18,506 nt of DNA, taken from positions 1 to 18,506 of the forward strand of contig JAZUDW010000050.1 of NCBI GenBank assembly GCA_045639845.1. Direction: 5' to 3'. Positions 1 through 6,985 of this stretch are shown here, piece after piece; position 1 is the first letter of the stretch; every line of letters starts with the position of its first letter. The translations under genes were made by a program, and so were the position numbers. The notes under the pieces were generated by a model that worked only from the letters and a program-made list of their open reading frames with translations, ran no database searches and had not been told where the DNA came from. The stretch comes from Colimorpha sp045639845 (GTDB lineage: Bacteria; Bacteroidota; Bacteroidia; Bacteroidales; P3).

Positions 1-2
1 TC

Positions 3-87
3 GAGTCCGGATTCAAGAAGCACTACAGCTCCGACAACGGAAGGCCATCGAAGCCGATCCGCCTCATGACAGGCCTGCTCATGCTGC
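3..87 (+). mobile_element. IS5-type transposase fragment, N-terminal part, cut at the window edge
   Basis: Read from base 3 the frame gives a peptide containing SDNGRPSKPIRLMTGLLML. This matches the well-known N-terminal block of IS5-type DDE transposases (GRPxxPIRLMxGLLxL), which normally continues into KxLxNLSDE. Here the likeness stops at about base 87, and the frame then becomes a low-complexity shadow of the next gene. The sequence is therefore a remnant rather than a working transposase. Its start, and any terminal inverted repeat, would lie left of the window. The family is recognised from the motif alone; the exact IS group is uncertain. Confidence 0.6.
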
Positions 88-105
88 CAGCACACCGCAC
101 AGCTC

Positions 106-378
106 GTGAGCACCCTCCAACAGCGCCACGGGCTCGACACAGCAGCCTTCCTCTACGTGTTCCCCGACATCAAAGGCATCGACAGCTTCTACACCAGGGC
201 CAACAGCCACCACTACCGCGAGATAAGAATACCCACCGATGCCTACCTACAGATCACCCAGGGCCAGTTCCCACTCATCGTGCTGGCCGACCACGACACC
301 ATCGTGCAGGCTTTCCCCCACACCAGCCTCAACGAACAGCAGGTAGTGCGATTCCTCACCGTATCCCCCACGCCCTAA
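106..378 (+). pseudogene. 3' remnant of a gene, possibly thioredoxin-fold, fused to IS debris
   Basis: This frame is open from base 70 to the TAA at 376-378, after an in-frame TGA at 67-69. The only useful start is a GTG at 106, with no convincing ribosome binding site. The peptide has alternating beta and alpha character: TAAFLYVF, then a helix, then FPLIVLADHDTIVQAF. The last stretch resembles the cis-proline and beta-hairpin end of a thioredoxin-like fold; this is a structural impression, not a family match. Because a transposase fragment abuts it in another frame, the likeliest reading is a gene whose 5' part was lost through IS insertion or deletion. It could still be expressed from the GTG. 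The overlapping 66-464 frame is compositional shadow. Confidence 0.45.
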
Positions 379-460
379 GGCAATACACACCCGCCGCACA
401 ACACACTCACCACCAACAAAAAGGTTATCAAACACACCAACCACCAAACCACACTCACCC

Positions 461-676
461 ATGAAACGAAAACACAACCTCCTCCCATCCGTCATCCTCG
501 CCATGATGCTCCTCACCCTCGCCGCCTCGTGCAGAAAAGGCTGCACTTGCTACGCCTACAACGGCGACGTGTTAGCCTACTACGAAGCCGACCTCGAAGC
601 GCTGGGCTACGACTGCAACGAGCTCGAAAAAGTCAACGGCGGTGGACTCTACTCCATCTGCGACAATAGCTTTTAA
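461..676 (+). CDS. small cysteine-containing lipoprotein, function unknown
   Basis: The 71-residue product begins with a positively charged MKRKH stretch, then a hydrophobic segment (residues 7-22) ending in a lipobox, LAASC, with the lipidated cysteine at residue 24. It is thus predicted to be exported and anchored by lipid. The mature part is only about 48 residues. It holds three further cysteines after the lipidated one (C28, C30 and C52, plus C67 near the end), so disulfides are possible, and is rich in acidic and aromatic residues (YEADLEALGYDCNELEK). No family was recognised. It starts 82 bp after the preceding remnant, in a C- and A-rich spacer without a recognisable promoter, so it may once have been co-transcribed with that gene. 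The start is fixed by the signal peptide. Confidence 0.7.
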   Translation: MKRKHNLLPSVILAMMLLTLAASCRKGCTCYAYNGDVLAYYEADLEALGYDCNELEKVNGGGLYSICDNSF

Positions 677-810
677 TCCTTTTGTATTGTTGAAATGCTT
701 ATCTGATATATTATGGTATAGGCAAGCAGACAATAGTACTATGAACACTCAATAGGTTGAGCGACTTTCTATACACATTAAGTCCTTCAATCAACAACAG
801 CAAGAGAAAG

Positions 811-2112
811 TCATCTCCAATTCCTCCATCGACAAGTTCCCTTTTCGTTCGACAAATGAAGAACAAAGGATGTTCCGTGCCCTCTTTTTGAATGTATGGT
901 TATCTTAAAGCCATGTAGTTCTACGATACGTTGCACCAACGCCATCCCTATTCCATATCCATGGGCTGACGTAGAAGTTCCCCTGTAGAAAGGTTTAAAT
1001 AGATGGCGTTGTTCTTCTGCCGTCATTCCTGCACCATAATCCGAAAATGTGACCGAGAGTCTCGTCCCATTGTGAATCACAATCTCACTCACATGGTCAG
1101 ATGAATATTTACAATTGTTCTCTATAAGATTACGAACAGCTAGTGCCAACAAATAACGGTTTGCAATAAGAGTAACTAGACTATCGTCGATAGATCCACT
1201 CTCAAAGGAATCCCTTAATTTCGGCTCCTGAGAATCGTCATCGAAAGAGATATTGACGTGATAATTCGGATTCGCCCTCTGCAATTCCTCTACCACATCC
1301 ATAATGAGTTCATCTATACGAAGATGCTCCATCTTTATTTGCGATGCATCATATTCAGCTCGCGCCATATTCAGCAAGCCTATGATTGTATCGGACATAC
1401 GGGAAGCATCGTCTAGGGCTCGACTAATACGATCTTTATAATCATCAGATGTGCGATCTCGTTGAAGTGCCAACCCTAATTCACCCATAATTGCAGCCAA
1501 AGGGGTACGAAGCTCGTGTGAAACATTACTAGCAAACATCTTCTGGGATGAGAGGGCCCTTTCTATAGGTCTGATGGTCAACGAAGCCAAGACATAGCCT
1601 ACAATCGCCATGAAGATGATTGAAACAAGGAATATTGTGATCAATGTAGATTGCAGTGCTGCCATATTGCATTCCCCATATCCGTCGAGGGCAGCTGCCG
1701 TCACGACATACCTGTCTAGATATAGAATACCGATGGCTTGATAACCCTTTCCCACATCGAGACACATCTCACCTTTCTGGCAGATATCCGAGATCATCGT
1801 TTGTGTTTCTTTCACCAAATCATGCTCAGCAGCATCATGATACAGCATTTGGAAATCGGGAGTATATACAGCCACCTCTACCTCGTTGATAAACTGGGTA
1901 TTGTTAAGATAGATATGTTGCATCGTTGCCGCATCAACTTTGTTTTCAAGAAACAAATTGGCTTTTGTGATGGCTTCAGAACGCAAATTGCGATAGAAGG
2001 TGTTACGTTGAGCTTTGCGGCTCACCATATATATAATAATGAGCGATGCGACCAACACTACAGACATGAAAAAAGTATATTTTAACGAAAGTAATATCTT
2101 ATTGTTCTTCAT
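811..2112 (-). CDS. two-component sensor histidine kinase
   Basis: A 433-residue membrane histidine kinase. Near the N terminus is a transmembrane helix (about residues 10-31), then an extracytoplasmic sensor region of about 120 residues, a second helix (about 156-178) and a short linker. The kinase core follows: the HisKA H-box SHELRTPL with phospho-accepting His199, an N-box (NLIENNCKYS), a G1 box (DYGAG), an F-box (LFKPFYRG) and a G2 box (GYGIGMAL), all needed for autophosphorylation. A GTG eight codons upstream is open, but the ATG at 2112 gives the normal start just before the first helix. The gene overlaps the response regulator's end by 14 bp, so the pair is co-transcribed and probably translationally coupled. 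It is transcribed away from mgtA, which makes Mg2+ or another cation a plausible signal; that is inference. Confidence 0.93.
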   Translation of the reverse strand: MKNNKILLSLKYTFFMSVVLVASLIIIYMVSRKAQRNTFYRNLRSEAITKANLFLENKVDAATMQHIYLNNTQFINEVEVAVYTPDFQMLYHDAAEHDLVKETQTMISDICQKGEMCLDVGKGYQAIGILYLDRYVVTAAALDGYGECNMAALQSTLITIFLVSIIFMAIVGYVLASLTIRPIERALSSQKMFASNVSHELRTPLAAIMGELGLALQRDRTSDDYKDRISRALDDASRMSDTIIGLLNMARAEYDASQIKMEHLRIDELIMDVVEELQRANPNYHVNISFDDDSQEPKLRDSFESGSIDDSLVTLIANRYLLALAVRNLIENNCKYSSDHVSEIVIHNGTRLSVTFSDYGAGMTAEEQRHLFKPFYRGTSTSAHGYGIGMALVQRIVELHGFKITIHSKRGHGTSFVLHLSNEKGTCRWRNWR

Positions 2113-2794
2113 TGCTACAGAGGATAAAACCCACACCAGGCTTGGTATGTATCAATTTAACACCAAAAGGTTTGTCTATCTTTCGACGAAGATAATTGAT
2201 ATAGACATCGATAAAGTTAGTGCCAGTATCAAAATGGGTGTGCCACACATTTTCTTGTATCTCAGTACGGGATACAACTCTATCGGCATTCTCCATAAGA
2301 TACTGCAAGAGAGTAAACTCTTTGGGTGTGAGATGCACAGCCACTCCATCACGGATACATTCATGGCGATCTATCGTGAGCACCAAGTCAGCATAGGTAA
2401 GTTCTTTCTTTTCCGGGAGACGTGGCGCAGAACCTCCTCTTCTGAGCAGAACGACAATACGAGCCTGAAGTTCTCTAAAGTCGAAAGGTTTAGTCATATA
2501 GTCATCTGCACCAGCATCGAAACCTTCCAACTTATCATCAGTCGTTCCTAGTGCAGTCAACATGAGTATAGGGACGTTGGGATGCTCTATTCGCACCTGC
2601 TTGCACAGCTCTATGCCATTCATTCCTGGAAGTACAATATCACTAATCAGCAGACTAAACTTTTCGTTTTTCAATAAACGCAAAGCCATCTCAGCATCGT
2701 AGGCCACGAGGACTTGATACCCCCATTCTTCAATACCTGCACGCAACAACGTAGCAAGCCTCATATCATCTTCTATAACTAATATTGTTTCCAT
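2099..2794 (-). CDS. OmpR/PhoB-family response regulator
   Basis: A 231-residue regulator with a complete receiver domain (residues 1-118): acidic pocket Asp9/Asp10, phosphorylation site Asp52 (SDIVLPGMNG), Thr80 and Lys102. A winged-helix effector domain of the OmpR type follows (about 130-227), with LTPKEFTLLQYL, the recognition-helix region TNFIDVYINYLRRKID and the wing KPGVGF. It is the first gene of the pair with the histidine kinase. Start choice: the frame is open upstream to a TTG, but that would lie inside the promoter, so the ATG at 2794 is used. The -7 element then sits about 10 bp upstream, giving a very short or absent leader. Phased CTAAT boxes upstream suggest autoregulation together with control of mgtA (inference). 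Confidence 0.94.
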   Translation of the reverse strand: METILVIEDDMRLATLLRAGIEEWGYQVLVAYDAEMALRLLKNEKFSLLISDIVLPGMNGIELCKQVRIEHPNVPILMLTALGTTDDKLEGFDAGADDYMTKPFDFRELQARIVVLLRRGGSAPRLPEKKELTYADLVLTIDRHECIRDGVAVHLTPKEFTLLQYLMENADRVVSRTEIQENVWHTHFDTGTNFIDVYINYLRRKIDKPFGVKLIHTKPGVGFILCSNEEQ

Positions 2795-2803
2795 AACAAA
2801 ATG

Positions 2804-2834
2804 CAAAGATACTACATTTTTCACTTTGAGCAAC
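2804..2834 (-). promoter_or_regulatory. promoter of the response regulator gene, Bacteroidetes type
   Basis: On the minus strand a TATCTTTG (2811-2804) fits the TAnnTTTG -7 element, and GTTG (2834-2831) fits a weak -33 element with a 19-bp spacer. The expected transcript start is only a few bases before the ATG at 2794. Confidence 0.65.
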
Positions 2835-2844
2835 CCAATAGTTC

Positions 2845-2866
2845 ATTAGAAAACAATTAGAATTAG
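2845..2866 (-). promoter_or_regulatory. putative regulator boxes facing the response regulator gene
   Basis: ATTAG occurs at 2845, 2856 and 2862 on the plus strand, which is CTAAT reading toward the response regulator. The first two starts are exactly 11 bp apart, the helical phasing typical of tandem binding by OmpR/PhoB-family dimers. They lie upstream of the regulator's -33 element, a suitable place for autoregulation. Assignment to this regulator is inferred from position. Confidence 0.5.
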
Positions 2867-2868
2867 CT

Positions 2869-2895
2869 CTAATAATTCTCTAATTTATTACTAAT
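2869..2895 (+). promoter_or_regulatory. putative regulator boxes facing mgtA: three CTAAT at 11-bp steps
   Basis: CTAAT starts at 2869, 2880 and 2891, two consecutive 11-bp steps, in the orientation of mgtA. The array ends 33 bp before the mgtA -7 element, so it covers roughly -50 to -75 relative to the expected start, an activator position. No good TTTG -33 element is visible for mgtA, consistent with a promoter that needs an activator. Confidence 0.55.
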
Positions 2896-2928
2896 GAGTC
2901 TATAACAAGCCATCCAAAACAATGTGTG

Positions 2929-2936
2929 TACTTTTG
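2929..2936 (+). promoter_or_regulatory. -7 element of the mgtA promoter
   Basis: TACTTTTG fits the Bacteroidetes TAnnTTTG -7 pattern. Transcription would start near 2941, leaving a leader of about 45 bases before the ATG at 2986. This is too short for the long Mg2+-sensing leader known from enterobacterial mgtA. It also rules out the in-frame GTG at 2926 as start. Confidence 0.5.
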
Positions 2937-2985
2937 CAAATCCAATTGGACAATCACTTTGTATAACACTTTATTTGTAGAAGAA

Positions 2986-5685
2986 ATGAGAATCACTATG
3001 TTAAAAAAACTATTTGGATTGAAATCAGGGGCCGAAAGGGCTATGTACAACAGCGAGTATGCCAGATTTGCATCGCGTCAGTCGTTAAAACATGTGTACT
3101 CTGCACTCTCTGCGAGAAAACATGGACTTGATGCTGACGAGGTAGCACAGAGACAAATGCAATATGGTCAGAACATCGTTGTACACGAAGAACGAACCAA
3201 TCCTGTAAAACTCTTTGTGTCGGCGTTCATCAACCCATTTATAGGTGTGCTCACCGCCCTGGTTATAATTTCCTTTATACTCGATGTGGTACTCGCCGAA
3301 CCCGGTTCACAGGATTGGACTACAATCATCATTATCACCACCATGGTTGTATTCTCAGCCATACTGCGGTTTGTACAAGAACTGAAAGCCGGTCGTTCTA
3401 GCGACGCATTACTTAAAATGGTTACAAACACATGCTATGTGGAGCGAGAAGGAGATAATAGTGGGGAGATTTCTGTTGAGCAGTTAGTTCCTGGCGACAT
3501 TGTGCTGCTCAGCGCAGGTGATATGATACCTGCAGACCTACGTATTATTGAAGCAAAGGATTTCTTTGTTAGCCAATCATCACTCACTGGAGAAAGTGAC
3601 GGAATAGAGAAGACTGCACAGTGCTATTGCGATGAAGGAAGCGTAGTGGATCTGGACAACCTAGTATTCATGGGTAGTAATGTAATCAGCGGAACTGCTA
3701 CTGGCATCGTATACGCCACAGGCAACCAGACATACTTAGGTTCTATTGCGAAAAGTATAGCAGGCCATCGTGCCGAGACTGCATTTGACAAAGGTATCAC
3801 AAAGGTATCATTGCTACTTATTCGATTCATGCTTGTAATGGTTCCTTTTGTGTTTATGGTCAATGGGTTCACCAAAGGAGACTGGCTCGAAGCATTCATC
3901 TTTGCTGTCAGTGTTGCAGTAGGCCTAACGCCAGAAATGCTACCTATGATCGTAACAGCCAACTTAGCCAAAGGGGCAGTAAGGATGTCTAAGAAAAAGG
4001 TTATCGTTAAAGACCTCAACGCCATACAGAACTTCGGTGCTATGAATATACTTTGTACCGACAAGACAGGCACACTCACTTGCGATAAAGTTGTACTGGT
4101 AAGGTATATTAATGCCGATGGTAGTGATGATGAAAGCCGTCGTATTTTACGTCACGCTTTTTTTAACAGCTACTACTCAACAGGATTGAAAAATTTGATG
4201 GACAAAGCGATTATTGAGCACGTGAACGAAACCGGTAAGCCCCTCGATGTTGAGATCGATAATTACAAAAAGATTGACGAGTTACCATTCGACTTCAACC
4301 GCCGTCGGATGTCAGTGGTGATGGAAGACTACAATGGGAAACAACAAATTATCACCAAAGGTGCCGTTGAAGAGATGATAGACATTTGCTCTCACTGTGA
4401 ACTGGATGGCCAAGTGATACCCATCACCGAAGACATTAAACAGCAAGCTTTTGATATTGTTCACAATATGAATCACCAAGGTATGCGTGTACTTGCTGTA
4501 GCTCACAAGAACCTTAATCCCGAAGACGCCTCCTGTTCACCATTGTCGTTCTCTGTAACTGACGAACAAGATATGGTACTTATTGGATACCTCGCTTTTC
4601 TTGATCCTCCTAAAGATACCGCAGCCGAAGCCATTCAGTTGTTGCATGATGCAGGTGTTGAAGTGAAAGTGCTCAGCGGCGACAATGAAACCGTCGTAAG
4701 TACTATCGCCACACAAGTAGGCATTAGTCTCGAATCTACGAATAAAGAGCAATGTATTGTAGGTAGCATATTCGAAACCATGAACGATGCTGAAAAGCAT
4801 TTAGCTGTGCAAAAGCACAACATATTCGCAAAACTAACACCTCATCAAAAAACAGAGATCATCACCATTCTCCAAGAACAAAACAACACCGTAGGCTTTC
4901 TCGGTGACGGTATCAACGATGCTGCAGCCCTTCGTCAGTCCGATATTGGCATATCTGTGGATTCTGCAGTAGATATCGCAAAAGAGAGTGCCGACATAAT
5001 CCTATTAGAGAAGGATTTGATGGTGCTAGAACAAGGAGTATTGTCGGGTCGTGAGACTTTTGGCAACATCATCAAGTATGTGAAGATGACAGCTTCCAGC
5101 AACTTTGGTAATATGTTTTCTGTGTTGGCCGCCTCAGCCTTCTTGCCATTCCTTCCAATGCTCTCCCTGCATCTATTAATACAAAACCTATTGTACGATA
5201 TATCACAGACGGCAATCCCCTTCGACAAAATGGATCCGGAATTTCTTCGGAAGCCTCGTCGTTGGGACAGCCAGGATATTTCAAGATTCATGATCTTCAT
5301 CGGTCCCATTTCCAGTATTTTTGACATTGCTACATACTTGGTAATGTGGTATGTTTTCGGCTGTCAAAATCCAGAGTGTCAGACATTGTTCCAAAGTGGA
5401 TGGTTTGTCGAGGGTCTCCTTTCTCAAACGCTTATCGTACACATGATACGAACTCGACGTATTCCTTTCATACAAAGCAATGCCGCTTGGCCTCTCATGC
5501 TGATGACATTCATCATTATGGCAATTGGAATCGCTATCCCATTCACTCCTTTTGGAAAATATATAGGACTCATGCCACTGCCAGCGAGCTACTTCCCTTG
5601 GCTAATTGCCATTCTGGGCTGCTATTGTATCCTCACCCAAGTAATAAAGCAGTGGTATATTCGCCGATTTGGCAAATGGTTGTAA
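2986..5685 (+). CDS. mgtA: magnesium-translocating P-type ATPase (MgtA family)
   Basis: An inner-membrane P3B-type ATPase that imports Mg2+ with ATP hydrolysis. The 899 residues from the ATG at 2986 match the usual length (about 900); an ATG four codons later (2998) is an alternative. Order: cytoplasmic N terminus, first two helices (about 78-103 and 111-130), actuator domain with SLTGES (Glu203), helices with the PEMLP motif, phosphorylation site DKTGTLT (Asp359), nucleotide-binding domain, hinge GDGINDAA (Asp641), then the C-terminal helices (about 690-890). All catalytic residues are present. It is divergent from the two-component pair across about 190 bp with phased CTAAT boxes, and a porin gene follows. 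Regulation by low Mg2+ through that system is a reasonable inference. Base composition is AT-richer than in the genes from 6986 on. Confidence 0.95.
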   Translation: MRITMLKKLFGLKSGAERAMYNSEYARFASRQSLKHVYSALSARKHGLDADEVAQRQMQYGQNIVVHEERTNPVKLFVSAFINPFIGVLTALVIISFILDVVLAEPGSQDWTTIIIITTMVVFSAILRFVQELKAGRSSDALLKMVTNTCYVEREGDNSGEISVEQLVPGDIVLLSAGDMIPADLRIIEAKDFFVSQSSLTGESDGIEKTAQCYCDEGSVVDLDNLVFMGSNVISGTATGIVYATGNQTYLGSIAKSIAGHRAETAFDKGITKVSLLLIRFMLVMVPFVFMVNGFTKGDWLEAFIFAVSVAVGLTPEMLPMIVTANLAKGAVRMSKKKVIVKDLNAIQNFGAMNILCTDKTGTLTCDKVVLVRYINADGSDDESRRILRHAFFNSYYSTGLKNLMDKAIIEHVNETGKPLDVEIDNYKKIDELPFDFNRRRMSVVMEDYNGKQQIITKGAVEEMIDICSHCELDGQVIPITEDIKQQAFDIVHNMNHQGMRVLAVAHKNLNPEDASCSPLSFSVTDEQDMVLIGYLAFLDPPKDTAAEAIQLLHDAGVEVKVLSGDNETVVSTIATQVGISLESTNKEQCIVGSIFETMNDAEKHLAVQKHNIFAKLTPHQKTEIITILQEQNNTVGFLGDGINDAAALRQSDIGISVDSAVDIAKESADIILLEKDLMVLEQGVLSGRETFGNIIKYVKMTASSNFGNMFSVLAASAFLPFLPMLSLHLLIQNLLYDISQTAIPFDKMDPEFLRKPRRWDSQDISRFMIFIGPISSIFDIATYLVMWYVFGCQNPECQTLFQSGWFVEGLLSQTLIVHMIRTRRIPFIQSNAAWPLMLMTFIIMAIGIAIPFTPFGKYIGLMPLPASYFPWLIAILGCYCILTQVIKQWYIRRFGKWL

Positions 5686-5729
5686 TGTAAAACACAGTAC
5701 ACCTAAAGAAATAAGATAATATTATGGCA

Positions 5730-5787
5730 TGAAATGATGGTATCAAGCCATGAAACGATGGTTTCATGACATGATACCATCATTTCA
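5730..5787. repeat. compound palindrome between mgtA and the porin gene
   Basis: A perfect 16-bp outer inverted repeat (5730-5745 with 5772-5787, beginning TGAAATGATGG) encloses a perfect 8-bp inner one (CATGAAAC at 5749-5756, GTTTCATG at 5761-5768) around a GATG loop, with 3-base internal bulges. The left half is also an imperfect direct duplication: CATGAAATGATGGTATCA at 5728 and CATGAAACGATGGTTTCA at 5749. There is no T run, so it is not a classical terminator. It could limit read-through, stabilise mRNA ends, bind a protein, or be a dispersed repeat. Confidence 0.85.
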
Positions 5788-5892
5788 AGGTGCCAACAAG
5801 CTGTAGAAGAAGAGTGATCTATACAGAAAACAATTGTAAATTGGTCACTCTACTAATACTACATGATTCATCAATAAGATCATAATATGGGA

Positions 5893-6960
5893 ATGAAACG
5901 CTACAACATCGTCCTAATTGCCACTTTCCTTATGGCTGAAAACATTGTTCATGCACAGGACATTCATGCAGATTATACTGCAGAGTTACATACAAACACC
6001 AAGAATATCAAGTTTTCAAATTTACTACAATTGAAGTCTGAATCAGAGATCACTAAACATCTATCCTGGCACATTTCTACTATTAGTATAGCCAACTCAA
6101 ATGAAGAACTTTTGGCCAATGATCTTCAATCATACTCCAATATTCAAGAGGCAAACCTACCTATTGCCTTGTCTGTATGCGGTCTTCAATACACCACAGA
6201 ACAAAAACATAATCTCTTTATTGGTATAAGAAACATGAACGAAGATTATTTTTCCACACCCGTTGCCACGTTCTTTACTAATAGTTCTTGCGGTCTTCCT
6301 CCTACTATTGGTGCCAACTATCCCATTGCAAACTATCCTGTGGCATCAGTGGGCGTTCACTATAGCTATGAAACAGAAATATGCAATCTCAGGTCGTTGA
6401 ACCAAAATGAGGCAACAACCGAAACAGAATCAAACCTCTTATCGAATTGCGTCCCTTCACCATTATTATTAGTACAAATTTCGATATACAACGGACACGC
6501 CTACAATGGTTTTTGGGGTAAGGAGAGCGTATTTCATTTCTCACCCTCAACCGATGGACTGTTCATTGTAGGCGAGATGATGTACAAGAATAAAAATAGT
6601 ACCATTTCAATTGGCAATGCAACTCATTGGTACTATCAGTTTTACTCCACTCCATGGATATATATTGAACAACAGATCCATAGTCGTCTGGCATTGGCCA
6701 CAACATACTCTTGTGTTTTTGGGGATCGTACCAAATGTCAAAACTTCGTCGGGGGCGGTATTCTATGCCGATTAGGGAAGGGTGAATTGGGACTTTTCAC
6801 GGACTATGCGCGATATGACAATACCACCGAGAAGGCCACTGAAATATCATGGAAGATGGCAATAGGAACCAATCTATACATTCAAACAAGCACCCACTAT
6901 ATTGTATCGGCACAGAGGCACTACACCATTGTTTCCCTACGGGTTGGACTAAAGTGCTAA
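5893..6960 (+). CDS. OprB-like outer-membrane porin
   Basis: The 355-residue product has a signal peptide (MKRYN, hydrophobic core, cleavage near VHAQ-D) and then a beta-barrel-like sequence of alternating residues and many aromatics, ending in a predicted outer-membrane strand (YTIVSLRVGLKC). The segment FIGIRNMNEDYFSTP, followed by FFTNSSCGLPPTIGANYP and NYPVASVGVHY, resembles the conserved block of carbohydrate-selective porins of the OprB family, so I call it OprB-like. Substrate is unknown. It lies about 200 bp downstream of mgtA on the same strand, with a compound palindrome between them, and no promoter of the TAnnTTTG type was found. An outer-membrane channel beside a Mg2+ pump suggests a role in cation entry, but this is inference. 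An ATG two codons upstream (5887) is an equal start candidate. This gene is the most AT-rich in the window. Confidence 0.7.
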   Translation: MKRYNIVLIATFLMAENIVHAQDIHADYTAELHTNTKNIKFSNLLQLKSESEITKHLSWHISTISIANSNEELLANDLQSYSNIQEANLPIALSVCGLQYTTEQKHNLFIGIRNMNEDYFSTPVATFFTNSSCGLPPTIGANYPIANYPVASVGVHYSYETEICNLRSLNQNEATTETESNLLSNCVPSPLLLVQISIYNGHAYNGFWGKESVFHFSPSTDGLFIVGEMMYKNKNSTISIGNATHWYYQFYSTPWIYIEQQIHSRLALATTYSCVFGDRTKCQNFVGGGILCRLGKGELGLFTDYARYDNTTEKATEISWKMAIGTNLYIQTSTHYIVSAQRHYTIVSLRVGLKC

Positions 6961-6985
6961 TAGATGGTTGTACACTAGGATCTAT

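Noticed and set aside
66..464. 132-residue open frame over the left edge
   Set aside because: After the first few codons it is a low-complexity His/Pro/Arg-rich shadow of the frame used at 106-378, caused by C- and A-rich sequence. Only the part before about 87 has meaning, as transposase remnant.
2937..2985. Mg2+-sensing leader or riboswitch before mgtA
   Set aside because: The predicted leader is only about 45 bases and shows no strong fold or leader peptide; control by the phased boxes is a better explanation.
2926..2985. Upstream GTG start giving a 919-residue MgtA
   Set aside because: It overlaps the likely -7 element, and the added 20 residues do not look like the family N terminus.
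5730..5787. Rho-independent terminator of mgtA
   Set aside because: The stem is excellent but is followed by AGGTGCC with no T run on the plus strand, and the minus strand has no gene to terminate. It is kept as a repeat or palindrome.
5788..5892. CTAAT box and promoter for the porin gene
   Set aside because: Only one CTAAT (5853-5857) is present, with no partner at 11 bp, and no TAnnTTTG element was found, so no separate regulated promoter can be claimed.
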